Part shown: positions 43,615-52,914 of the stretch, piece by piece
Position numbering within the stretch: the stretch's first letter is position 1
Layout: every line of letters starts with the position of its first letter
DNA from: Teratosphaeria epicoccoides
Taxonomy: Eukaryota > Ascomycota > Dothideomycetes > Mycosphaerellales > Teratosphaeriaceae
Direction: 5' to 3'
NCBI GenBank assembly: GCA_021401465.1
Contig: JADDMT010000041.1
Coordinates: 186,001 to 250,000, forward strand
Length of the DNA: 64,000 bases
Program-made: the position numbers and the translations under genes
Notes under the pieces: generated by a model
The model's database searches: none
What the model was told of the DNA's origin: nothing
The model's input: the letters and a program-made list of their open reading frames with translations, nothing else

Positions 43615-44475
43615 TCATCCCATCGCCTCAACGCCCGTGGCCTGCATGCGCCTCTCCATCTCCTCACACTCCTTTAGGATCTCCTGTTTCCACACGGCAT
43701 AGTCTTCCCGCCTCTCCTCGCTCAGCCAGTCTACAGCGCTCTGGAACATGGTGCCCAATCCAGCCTGCAAGCCGGCGGGTCCCACGTCGTCTGGATCATG
43801 ACTTGAAAGCGCAGTAGGCCGCTTCGCATGTTTCTCCTGCCGCCTGAGTGGAGTCTTTGCGGGCTTCTTTGCTGACCGGACCACCTGTTCTTCTTCCTGC
43901 AGCGCTTCTGGTTCCGTGCCTGCTTGCGCAGCTTCGAGTTGTAACTGTGCCTCAGCTGGATCATCTCCTGCCTTTCTCTTCCTTCCTGCAGCACTGCCGC
44001 CGTCCAGCTTCTGCTTCGTCGGCGTGCTCTGCTCGATGCTCTGTGCCGGCTTCGCTCTCAGGCCCCTCCCGGTGGGCGTTGTGGCTGCAGAAGTCGCCGT
44101 CCTCACACTCCTCTCAGAAGCCGGCGTACCAGCCGCGCTCTCCTGCAGCTTATCCTCCGTCCGCCCTCCCTTCCCTCGACTCGGCGTCACGGGCGTCCGC
44201 AGCACACTGCCCAAGTACGTCTTCAGCTTCTGATACACCTTTGGCGGACATGGCGGTGAAGGTCTGCCGAGTTCGAGGGCGAGACGCTTGCCTAGACGCT
44301 CACATGCTATGTGGCAGCAGGCGTACGTCCGCCCGATTTCTTCTTCTGGTTTGAGAGAAGAGGCTCGGGCGCGGGATTGGGCGAGGAGGGAGTTGGAGAG
44401 TTGGACGAGCTCGGCTGGAAGAGGTGAGAGAGTGGGTAGGAGGGAGGATAGCGAGAGCTCGACGGGGCTTGGCAT
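43615..44475 (-). CDS. ORC6: Origin recognition complex subunit 6
   Basis: DNA-replication initiator subunit that recruits Cdt1-MCM at origins. The 286-residue single exon starts MPSPVELSLSSLLPTLSPLP. It carries the conserved N-terminal cyclin-like TFIIB-type domain with EEIGRTYACCHIACERLGKR and PPCPPKVYQKLKTYL, characteristic of fungal ORC6. The middle is Lys/Thr/Pro-rich with several TP sites and KRKAGDD, probably CDK-regulated and nuclear. The C-terminus has WLSEERREDYAVWKQEI and a short helix, the usual ORC-contacting end. Length fits filamentous-fungal ORC6. It is head to head with VRG4. Confidence 0.85.
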   Translation of the reverse strand: MPSPVELSLSSLLPTLSPLPAELVQLSNSLLAQSRARASSLKPEEEIGRTYACCHIACERLGKRLALELGRPSPPCPPKVYQKLKTYLGSVLRTPVTPSRGKGGRTEDKLQESAAGTPASERSVRTATSAATTPTGRGLRAKPAQSIEQSTPTKQKLDGGSAAGRKRKAGDDPAEAQLQLEAAQAGTEPEALQEEEQVVRSAKKPAKTPLRRQEKHAKRPTALSSHDPDDVGPAGLQAGLGTMFQSAVDWLSEERREDYAVWKQEILKECEEMERRMQATGVEAMG

Positions 44476-45107
44476 GCTTGGGATGCTTTGTGTATTTACT
44501 TATGGACAAGATCAAACACGCGTGCTTCTCGTGATCCAGAAGGCGCGGCCGCAGTAGATTTGAGTGAGTTGGTGACGCGCCAGTGTCGATCACGCATTGG
44601 GGAGTGGCAATCGCCGAGGTTCCCCTTCTTCCAGCAAGTTGGCCAAGTATCTGAGAGGCGGCTGGAGAAGAGGATCGGAGAAGAGCAAATAATATCCACA
44701 ATCACCCAGCACATATCCCCTCTCCAGTCCTCAAGACTTGCTGGGCGGCGTTCCCTCCGTGGAAAAGTATTACGACGCCAGCGAAATTGGTTCCGCCGCG
44801 CATCAGCCACAACCAAGCTCACTAGTGACTAGAGGACTCCTGTCTCCGTTAACCTTGAATCCCCACAAGAATCCTGCTTGATATATTTGATCATCACCAC
44901 CCGCATCGCGCGAAGAAGGCCGTGCGACTATTGGCCTTCATTTTCATCAACACGACGACCTACATTGGACCCCAGGCTTCCCTCCGCACCACGTCTGGCC
45001 GCTGGAAACCACCATCTCCCCTTGCTGATCGTGCTAGAGAGCGCAGCACTCCCGCGGCGAAAGCCAGCTATCCCTTTCCCACCACCTCACATCTCCACCC
45101 CTCCTCT
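44476..45107. promoter_or_regulatory. Shared divergent promoter region (ORC6 / VRG4)
   Basis: 632 bp between start codons. The VRG4-proximal part is C/T-rich (CCTTTCCCACCACC...) as in fungal core promoters. The frame of VRG4 is open further upstream but has no ATG. Confidence 0.35.
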
Positions 45108-46461
45108 ATGTCTTCTGGCGGCGACAAGAAGTACGACCCGGATCTGCGCGATACCACGGTCGAACTCGGCGAGCGTACACCGAACGGGCATTTCGAGGCA
45201 CACAACAGTCAGGCGACCACGCCGCAGCCAGGAGCTGCCATGTCGGGAGTGTTGGGCGGCGGTGCGGGCGCGCAGAGCGTCGCGAATAACCCTGTGATCA
45301 GTATTTTGGCGTATTGTGGGAGCTCGATACTGATGACGACGACGAATAAGTACGTGGTCTCGGGCAGTGGGTTCAATTTGAATTTCTTTTTGCTTGCAGT
45401 GCAGGTATGTATGGCCTGCAATCCAATACGCTGGCGACGAGTGAGAGCTGCGAGTATGCTGACATTGAACCAGAGCGTTGTCTGCATCTTGGCCATCCAG
45501 ACTTGTAAAAGCTTCGGCCTGATCACCTACCGCGACTTCAACACCGACGAGGCACGAAAATGGTTTCCTATCACCCTTCTACTCGTTGCCATGATCTACA
45601 CCTCGACAAAGGCTTTGCAATTTCTCAGCATTCCAGTGTACACCATCTTCAAGAACCTGACCACCATCCTCATCGCCTATGGTGAGGTTCTCTGGTTTGG
45701 CGGCACCGTCACGAGCATGGCATTGCTCTCTTTTGGTCTTATGGTCCTGTCAAGTGTTATCGCGGCATGGGCAGACATCCAGCACGCGCTCAATTCGTAC
45801 GGTGGAGATGCGAGCACCGGCGAGGCGGCCGAGAAGATTAGCACACTCAACGCAGGCTACATGTGGATGATGATCAACTGCTTCTGCTCTGCGACCTTCC
45901 TTTTGGCCATGAGGAAGCGGATAAAGCTGACGAACTTCAAGGATTTTGACAGTGAGTACAAATCTCGACGCAGTTCGGCTTGGCAAGCTGACAATGCAAC
46001 TAGCAATGTTCTACAACAACCTCCTCTCCATCCCCGTCCTCCTCCTCTGCTCCCTGTTCCTCGAGAACTGGTCGTCTGCCAACCTCCTCGTCAACTTTCC
46101 ACCCGCAACTCGCAACTCCATGATTGCCTCGATGGTCATCTCCGGTCTCTCTTCCATCTTCATCTCCTACACCTCGGCCTGGTGCGTGCGCGTTACCTCA
46201 TCGACGACTTACTCCATGGTCGGCGCGTGCAACAAGCTCCCAATCGCCATCAGCGGCCTAATCTTCTTCGACGCGCCGGTAACACTTGGGAGTGTGAGCG
46301 CGATCTTCGTCGGGTTTATCAGTGGTTTGGTGTACGCCGTTGCAAAGATCTGGCAAAAGAAGGATGAAAGTAAGGGTGGTGTGAGTGCTGGCGGTGGCAA
46401 GGAGAGCATCTTACCTACAAGCGCAAGCATGCAGAGTATGAAGGATTCGATGAAGTCTTAA
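45108..46461 (+). CDS. VRG4: GDP-mannose transporter of the Golgi, 3 exons
   Basis: Multi-pass Golgi antiporter (GDP-mannose in, GMP out) that feeds protein and lipid mannosylation and cell-wall mannan. Exons 45108-45404, 45474-45951 and 46004-46461 give 410 residues. It has NNPVISILAYCGSSILMTTT, the motif IFKNLTTILIAYGE, RKRIKLTNFKDFD joined to TMFYNN, and AWCVRVTSSTTYSMVG. The nucleotide-sugar motif reads GACNKLP instead of the usual GALNK. The N-terminal 60 residues are hydrophilic, and a Ser-rich tail ends KDSMKS. Intron 1 is 69 nt, stop-free and in frame (GTATGT...CAG), so unspliced RNA would add 23 residues inside a membrane helix. Intron 2 is 52 nt. Confidence 0.95.
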
Positions 46462-47290
46462 AGTATCGTTGCTAAAGCAAGTCGAAAAACTGATTTGGAT
46501 TGGCAGGAAGAGGTTGATGCGATTTGGAGAGGGAAGAGGAAAGTCGAACTAGATGGCGGAAGTGACGACAAAGAAGACGGAATATTGAAGGGCAATGTGT
46601 AGACGCGTCGGTGCGCTGCAAGGTCAGTAGGAACGTCTAAAGAAGATGAGATGGACGCATGACGTGCTGAGCATACCCGAACGAGAGCGCGGCGTTCAGG
46701 AGATATCGCTGTTGGTAGCAGGGCATAGAGAGTATGAGTCTGCTGGGGCTAGCATGTATCACTGTTTCCGAGTGGTGCCGACCCACATCTTGGCTTTTTG
46801 AGGGTCTTTACGAAATGGCCTTGGGTGGTGGCTTACTGGCGAGCCATATGGCTCAGGCAAGCCAGCGATTCTATCAACCAACCAACCACTTGATGTGGTT
46901 GACTACTTCTGAATATGTTTGACTGCATGTTGACACGACTGGGAGCTTGTCACCATACTTAAGCGACGTGATAATGCTGTTGAATTCTCCAAAACTTGGC
47001 TTATTCATGAAGTGTGTTCTCTCCTTGTTGGCCGCTAGAGTGGTTGTTTGACTGATGAAGTACGTGCAGGCGAGCAAGGCGCGCACCTTATGTTTAGTTC
47101 TGGCCCGCTGCCCCCGATTCTGAATAGCAACAAGAGACAGAGTATTTTAATGCGCGAGGTCCCACCTTGTGGCAAGATTATGCCGAAGCTCTGTCAGATC
47201 CGTCGACAACGTCACAGGAAAGCAGGTGCTGACAGCGTACCTGTTTCTTAGCACCTGCGCTCACGGTGAGTTATCGCGCCTAGACCAGCA
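46462..47290. other. Intergenic region with no gene seen
   Basis: 3' flank of VRG4 up to the P450 remnant. It holds a TTGAC-rich island (46870-47055) and short frames only. Confidence 0.4.
46870..47055. repeat. TTGAC-rich island
   Basis: GTTGACTAC, TTTGACTGCATGTTGACACGACTGG, GTTGAATT and TTTGACTGATGAAG recur. It marks the border between housekeeping genes and the accessory stretch. Confidence 0.5.
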
Positions 47291-48700
47291 TCAGACAACC
47301 TTTGACCGCCTCTTCAGCCTCACCAGTGGCATCTCCTGCTGCGTAAACCACCTATTTTTCACTCTCCATTCCGTCTTCTCAGAGTCGGCAAAGCCGATCT
47401 CAAACTCACTAAGAAGCTGCGGCATCACCTTCCTCATCTCGACCATACTAATATTCCTACCAATACACGCTCGACTTCCCGCACCAAAACCCAACAACGA
47501 TCGATTCATAGCAGCAAGTCGCTCGGTCGAAGATTCTAACCATCGTTCTGGCTGGAAATCCTCGGATTCTGGGAATACGGCGTGGTTGTAATGCACGACC
47601 CAGGGATTGATACCGACGATTGTGTTTTCCGGGATGTGCTGACCGCATATTGTGGCGGCGCCGGCTGGGACGTGGCGCTCCATGATGAGGCCGACGGAGG
47701 GGTGCAGGCGCCTGGCTTCTGTGAGGACTGCGTTTAGGTAGGGGAGGGCCCGGGCTTCTTTGTCTTGGATTGGGTTACTGAGCTTGCTGCTTTGTTGGGC
47801 TGAGACAAGCTCGTCCACAAGCTTGGCGAGTTTGTCCGGGTTGTGCATGAGGTAGTATAGGGTGGCGCGGAGGGCGATAGCTGTTGCGTCGCTACCTGCG
47901 AAGACCTAGTGGCGTTTGATCAGCTCGTCGCCCGATGTCATTCGGGCGGCCCCGAGCTTACATTTGAAGTCAAGAACGTAATCATGTCTGCGGTATTCGT
48001 GTTGGATCCGACGGCCGCCCTCGCTGTAGTCCAGCGAGAGAGCATGTCGTCTCCACCTGGATCTCCCTCTCTCAACTCGATCGCGGCTGACTTCGATGAA
48101 GTTCTGGTTCGCTTTGCCAATGCTTGGAGGGTGAACACAACAACTTCGTTCAGCGTCTTCATGCTGGGGATGCGATATGGCAACAGCGGATTTCCAAGAA
48201 GCCATGGATGTGCTTCTGGTATCTGGCCGATCCAAGCTGAGTAGGCCAGTATGACTTCAATGGTTGACATCATGCCTTTGATATCGCTCGCGGCGTCAAG
48301 AAAGCCCAACTTCTCGCCGAAGGTGAGCTCACCAATAACGTCGAATGCTTGTCGACCACGTCAACACTGGCTTTGAACATGGTGGACTGTCTCAAGCGAA
48401 TAAGCATTAGCAACCTTTCTGATCTGCTCCCGATGTTGCTTCTCACTCCGTGTACTGAATAGGTTCAGCCGCACTTCCCTCTGCCAAACAATACTCTGAA
48501 TCGGATACAAAGCACTTTTGGTGTAGTTGCCTTTGGTCTTGTAGATGTTGGCTATTTCATCTGGATCTGATACGGAAACCACGTGGGGAGCAAGACGGAC
48601 GAGCTTGCCATACTTCCCTGACCTGTAAGGCTGTGGACTCATCTGCATGGCACCCCACGAAGCATGGGCGTGGCTGATCACATGCAAGGACCAGACGCCT
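47291..48700 (-). pseudogene. Decayed cytochrome P450 (pisatin-demethylase-like monooxygenase)
   Basis: Three blocks of one P450 remain. The C-terminal block (47291-47905) is intact: I-helix VFAGSDATAI, K-helix EARR, PERW and the haem loop FGAGSRACIG. It joins through a good 56-nt intron (GTAAGC...CACTAG, 47906-47961) to a middle block up to about 48354 with FDVIGELTFGEKLGFLDAA. The upstream block (to about 48700) has KYGKLVRLAPHVVSVSDPDE and LFSTRSEKQHREQIRKVANA. Between the two upper blocks the frame is lost, and the roughly 30 residues expected before AFDVIGE are missing. No membrane anchor or intact start is found. This is most simply a pseudogene; an unusual splice pattern is less likely. 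Confidence 0.72.
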
Positions 48701-48876
48701 CCTTGGAGATTGGCGTGATGCTCATGCACAGGATCCGGACCGTGAAGCCATCAAAGCAGCAGACGTGCTCGGCCTTCGGAGTGGCATCGCGCTGTTTCAG
48801 TGCTCACATGTCGAGGAGCGTTTTGGTTCTTGTTGACTTTCCTTTCGCAGAAAATGATGCAATCCAGGACGGTCGC

Positions 48877-49085
48877 GAGATGTGAAACCATAGATAAGCG
48901 GCGAGACCGAGTTCCATTTGGTTTTTTGACGATGGCCTCTTGCCAGCGATTGACGCAAAGAGCGGAATCGTCTAGCAGTGGCGCTTGCTAGAAATGAAGT
49001 TCGGGAGATGTGAGACCACAGTTAGGCGGCGAGGCTTGTTTCATTTCATTTTTGATAGATGTCTCTTGCAATCGATCGATGCAAA
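48877..49085 (+). repeat. Imperfect direct repeat, two units about 128 bp apart
   Basis: Unit 1 (about 48877-48960) and unit 2 (about 49005-49085) share GAGATGTGARACCAYAG, then TARGCGGCGAG, a CATTT/GTTTTT stretch, and TCTTGCMAKCGATYGAYGCAAA. They differ at about one base in five, so the duplication is not recent. The second unit runs into the promoter of the cysteine-rich secreted gene. Confidence 0.7.
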
Positions 49086-49226
49086 CGATCGCCTCGCCTG
49101 CTACAAAAGACATCCATAACGCCCTGTGATACAAGATTCTATCTCTTGACCTCCCAGCTAAACCTCCTCGCAATTACACCTATATACACACACCTACACC
49201 TACGCAAATCGATACATACACACAAA

Positions 49227-49917
49227 ATGTACCTCCCTACGCTCCTTCCGCCCCTCATCCTTGCCTCCCTCGCCTGGGGCTCTCAATGCTTCATACCTCT
49301 CCGTGAAGCCCACGGCGACAAGCCCCCAGGCTACTGCAGTCCCACACTAGAAGAGTCCCGCGCCACTGGCCAACACGCGGAGGATTGCTGGCCTGACAAC
49401 CCATGTGTGGTGCATGGGAATGGATGTATTTTCGGCGTGCACTACAACGCAGAGACGCAAGTCTGGATGGCGAATTGCAGTCCGGACGATCCAAATAATA
49501 AGGTCAACAGCACGATTTGTCAGAGGAGTCCGTGGGTGGTAAGTCTTTACGTTCGGAGAGGTGGTAGGAGAACAGGGGATGATGGTGATGCTGATTTTCG
49601 GTTTGTGGGATGTTGTAGGGTGACGGGAATTGCAATGAGTACAATTCGGGGAGGTGCGATGAATTGTGTGGGAAACATGTGAGTATCCACTTCTTCCTTT
49701 TTGGAACAGTATTTTTCAAAGCAAGACAGATGTGCTGACAGAGCTTCTTTTCCTGCAATGAAGTGTCCGCAAACACTTGCTGATGGTTGCTGGACGTGAG
49801 TGCCCGACCCCGAGTAGCCAATTCTCTGTGCTTCTGTTTGCGCTGACGATTTCTTTCTCTTTCGAAAGGACTCCTGAAGGTGCCAATTGCTACTGCAAGC
49901 CGGATACACGCGGGTAG
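49227..49917 (+). CDS. Cysteine-rich small secreted protein, 4 exons (effector-like)
   Basis: Exons 49227-49538, 49619-49678, 49764-49795 and 49869-49917 give 150 residues. The signal peptide is MYLPTLLPPLILASLAWGSQ. The mature part has 14 cysteines, an even number suggesting seven disulphides. The N-terminal part has CWPDNPCVVHGNGCIFG. Spliced exons 2-4 give CDELCGKH, CPQTLADGCWTTPEGAN and CYCKPDTRG. Each intron has a GTAAGT or GTGAGT donor and a CTGAT/CTGAC branch, and every junction adds Cys-rich sequence in frame; reading through any intron breaks the pattern. I know no named family. Size and cysteine content fit apoplastic effectors or antimicrobial proteins. A second reading with acceptor at 49741 stops after 13 residues and is less convincing. 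Confidence 0.72.
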
Positions 49918-49960
49918 ACGCTGATACGAGATACCGCGGGCCCAATTCGTCTTGAGGTGA

Positions 49961-50422
49961 CTACCCAAATGGTTGTTGAGAGACGGCCTCGCTGAGCGAT
50001 GGCTCAATGATCGGTTCTGAACTGGTTAATTGTCTGAGTCGTTGCAAGGACTGTTGAGCCTGATTGTCGGTAAAACACTTGGCGTGTGGACGCTCAGCCA
50101 GGAACTTGTCGAAAGTGCCGTTGTTTTGCGCGACGAGTTGGTCTAGGAAGCCTGGGCCGTCCGGGACGGTGGAGCCGAATGTGTTGATCGTGATGATATC
50201 GTAGTGCTTGTGGCCGTCGTTGGACAGCACGAATTGCATGGTAGAGCCGCAGAAACCATTGTCGACATTGTCTGGTCGATCTTTGAGGCCGGTGTCTGTG
50301 CTGAAGCGAGAAATCATGGGTGTCAATGGATTGGTGAAGATGGGTGCCTTGGAAAGCTTGTACGCATCTTTGCTCGGGTTGGAGCATCTTTTGCAGAGTT
50401 GACCTTTCGTTTGGACTTGATG
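49961..50422 (-). CDS. Hypothetical protein, 5' exon unresolved
   Basis: A minus-strand frame open from about 50425 to a stop at 49961. It holds protein-like sequence: CKRCSNPSKDAYKLSKAPIF, TDTGLKDRPDNVDNGFCGS, HYDIITINTFG and ERPHAKCFTDNQ. No ATG lies at the top of the open stretch, and a plausible AG acceptor (TACTGAG|AG) is there, so a first exon further upstream is expected; I could not fix it. It converges on the cysteine-rich gene, 43 bp between stops. Four cysteines and the context suggest a secreted protein, but no signal peptide can be shown. A short version from the ATG near 50320 is the alternative. Confidence 0.38.
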   Translation of the reverse strand, partial: HQVQTKGQLCKRCSNPSKDAYKLSKAPIFTNPLTPMISRFSTDTGLKDRPDNVDNGFCGSTMQFVLSNDGHKHYDIITINTFGSTVPDGPGFLDQLVAQNNGTFDKFLAERPHAKCFTDNQAQQSLQRLRQLTSSEPIIEPSLSEAVSQQPFG

Positions 50423-50804
50423 CTCTCAGTATAGTGTAGGAGGAGAAGGCAGAAAAGTGTCTCGTAAGCAATCGAAATTGTGCACCGGCAGCCACGCACT
50501 CTCACTCTCGTCCCAAGGATCTCAGTGCCATTGTCCTTCGACTCACGTGTCGAAATGATCACGGCTCATCATCTCGTGATCGCCCTCACGCAAGGAATAA
50601 GATCGATCTAGCGCCTGTGGCGTTTTTGGAGCATGCACGTAGCGAAAGGGATGCGATAAGGTTTGGCCCGATGCACCTCTTCGTCGAGGCCATTATTGAT
50701 AGGTAGTGAGAGCGATCTTGTGTGCTTTTACAATGCTCAACTTTTATGGCAGCCGATCAACGTGACTGCACCGCAAAGCGTGCGGCCGGTCACGACCGTC
50801 TACG

Positions 50805-51911
50805 ATGCCCGACGAACTCTCGCCGCTGCTTCAGTTCCAATTCCCTGGTTCAGGGCTCCGTGAACACGACGCTCCTGAGGAGCTGCGTAGCTCATACCGC
50901 CAGTTCTGTCATCTGCTCGGCCTTGTGCCAGTAGACCTACCACCTGGTCAGCCGTCGAAGCTCAATCCGGATTCGTTGTATGCCCGCGCTACCAGGTATC
51001 GCCGGAATCAAGGCCGCATCTACATCTTCTCAGCGACCTTGACCAACAGCCTCTTGCTTTCGCAGATCATCCTGGGGGCCACATTGACAGCTTTGGGCGC
51101 GAGCGACTCCAGCAGGATCCTCATTGCTACTTTCGGCGCCCTGAATACCGTGATAGCTGGGCTGATCGCCTTCCTCAAGTCGCGCGGACAGCCCATGCGG
51201 GCGCGTATGTTTCGCGATGATCTTGAACGCGTCGTCGATGAGATCGAGAATTCAGCAGTCATGTGGTTAGGCATAAGCAAAGGGCTCCATGGCTACGATG
51301 CGATAGACACAGACGACCAAGTCACCGTGCGGAGCGAGGTTGCAAGATTGACAAGGCTCTATGATCGAGCTGTGAAGACGAACACCCTCAATGACCCTGA
51401 CACCTACGCCGGCGGTCAACAAGGGGAGAATTACAGCGCCGCCACTAGAGCACGACCAGGCATTGCGGGCCCTGCCGCTGTCCCGGCTCCTGTTGCAAGT
51501 GCTATTCCGCCACCCGCTCCTCCACCAGTACCTGGCCCCTCAGCTGACCCCACCGACGAGAGCCCTGCCACCATGGCCACAGAAACCACCAAGCCCACAG
51601 AAACCAACAAGCCCACAGAGACCAACAAGCCCACAGAAAGCACCAAAACAGCAGAGGCCGACGACCCCAAAGCAAAGCCAAACGATAAGCCCAAGACGGA
51701 TGGTCCGACAGACGCCAAAGCCCCTGCGGCGGCTCCTGCACCGGCAGCAGACCCTCAGGCTGCGACGACAGCAAACCCAGCCCCTTTACCCGTCAACGAC
51801 TCTGACGAGAGCCCGGCAAGCGCCGCAGTGCCTCCAAAAGCTCAGCATGACGCTGGAAAGGCCCCTGATGATGATGGGAAGAAGCATTCACCTTCACACA
51901 ACGGCGCATGA
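50805..51911 (+). CDS. Fungal SLATT-domain two-helix membrane protein
   Basis: A 368-residue single exon starting MPDELSPLLQFQF. Residues about 20-185 resemble the fungal SLATT domain: an entry block YRQFCHLLGL, a basic RATRYRRNQGRIYIFSA, then two helices (LLLSQIILGATLTALGA and LIATFGALNTVIAGLIAFLK), then GQPMRARMFRDDLERVVDEI. The C-terminal half is disordered, rich in Pro/Ala/Lys, and includes an 18-bp tandem unit encoding KPTETN. In bacteria SLATT proteins are predicted membrane-damaging effectors of conflict systems; the fungal function is not known. No nucleotide-sensing partner gene is adjacent. Domain assignment is from remembered pattern and should be tested with a profile. Confidence 0.75.
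   Translation: MPDELSPLLQFQFPGSGLREHDAPEELRSSYRQFCHLLGLVPVDLPPGQPSKLNPDSLYARATRYRRNQGRIYIFSATLTNSLLLSQIILGATLTALGASDSSRILIATFGALNTVIAGLIAFLKSRGQPMRARMFRDDLERVVDEIENSAVMWLGISKGLHGYDAIDTDDQVTVRSEVARLTRLYDRAVKTNTLNDPDTYAGGQQGENYSAATRARPGIAGPAAVPAPVASAIPPPAPPPVPGPSADPTDESPATMATETTKPTETNKPTETNKPTESTKTAEADDPKAKPNDKPKTDGPTDAKAPAAAPAPAADPQAATTANPAPLPVNDSDESPASAAVPPKAQHDAGKAPDDDGKKHSPSHNGA
51576..51644 (+). repeat. Coding minisatellite (18-bp units)
   Basis: Three units of AAGCCCACAGARACCAAC-like sequence (51591-51644) plus a partial unit before them, encoding KPTETN/KPTEST in the SLATT protein tail. The second and first units differ by one base, suggesting recent slippage. Confidence 0.8.
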
Positions 51912-52147
51912 AACTTTGATCTACGTACTGCCGTTAGTCTTCCGCCTCTAGATACCCCTTCGTGCCTTCCGCTGTCTTCAATCTAAGATTGCTCGCTGCA
52001 TCATCTTTCCTTGCCTCATCCTGATCTTCATGCCAGACCACCCGATGACAAGCATCCAAGGTGCCGTAACCTGAAATCCAATCCAACACGTAGCAAAGCA
52101 AAGCCCAACCCAAACTGTAACACCGCCCTCCTCCACCGTTCACCTAA

Positions 52148-52531
52148 TCATCTCCCTCCACGCCCTTCACCGCCACTGGATGCGCATCGCTCGCAACGCT
52201 CGAACTTGGCCGCAAACTCTCTAGCACCCTGCATCCCCCACAGCCTACAGGTCAAAGTTACCAACGCCGACAGCGGCACGCCGACCAACAACGGTGTTTC
52301 CGAGTCCTGCGCGACCATGCACATGATGGCGATGAGTGCTGCAAATCGATCATAGGTGATTGTAGGGATATCCTCGCTGGGAACGCACGTCAGATGCACG
52401 ATAATGCCTGGTGGACTGGGTCGCTTGGTCAAGTTGTTGAAGTGGTCGTCAATGATGTTGCAGATGAGGCGCGTGACGTGCCAGGCAAAGGGCCGCAGGC
52501 TGAGAGAGCCGATGAGGCAGGAGCGGATCAT
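52148..52531 (-). CDS. Hypothetical protein, possibly partial
   Basis: A 127-codon frame from a true ATG: MIRSCLIGSLSLRPFAWHV. It has a hydrophobic stretch near residues 62-95 (FAALIAIMCMVAQD and LLVGVPLSALVTLTC), which could be one or two membrane segments. It ends in a basic Gly/Arg-rich tail. No family is recognised. Position between the SLATT gene and the secreted propeller gene gives no clue. It could be one exon of a longer gene. Confidence 0.3.
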   Translation of the reverse strand: MIRSCLIGSLSLRPFAWHVTRLICNIIDDHFNNLTKRPSPPGIIVHLTCVPSEDIPTITYDRFAALIAIMCMVAQDSETPLLVGVPLSALVTLTCRLWGMQGAREFAAKFERCERCASSGGEGRGGR

Positions 52532-52914
52532 TGGGTGGATATATGTGTGATGTTAGTATGGGGTCTTGGTGTGGATGATTTAGTCTCCTACATCGATGTC
52601 GTTGCGCACGGTTTTGCGACTAGAGACGCGATGGCAGATTTGTTTGGCATTGTAACATGATGAGTCTGTCAGTCGTCGGGATGGCATGCGATCACATTCG
52701 TGCTCCATCGCATGCTCGCTGAAGACACATAAGTATGCATGTTCCATGCTAAAGTGGCAGGCCAGACTACGCGACGTGTATGAATCCTGCTGTCCGCATT
52801 TCCAGATAGCTTTGCAGGTCACAATAGCCTTGAGAAACAAAGCCAATGAATCGCAGTCTCACACAGTGACACAAGCACCCCAGATGCGTGCACGATCCGT
52901 CTTCACTTCCGACC

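Noticed and set aside
49742..49783. Alternative third exon of the cysteine-rich gene ending at TGA
   Set aside because: Acceptor lies two bases after the branch-like CTGAC and ends the protein early; the later acceptor gives a better cysteine pattern.
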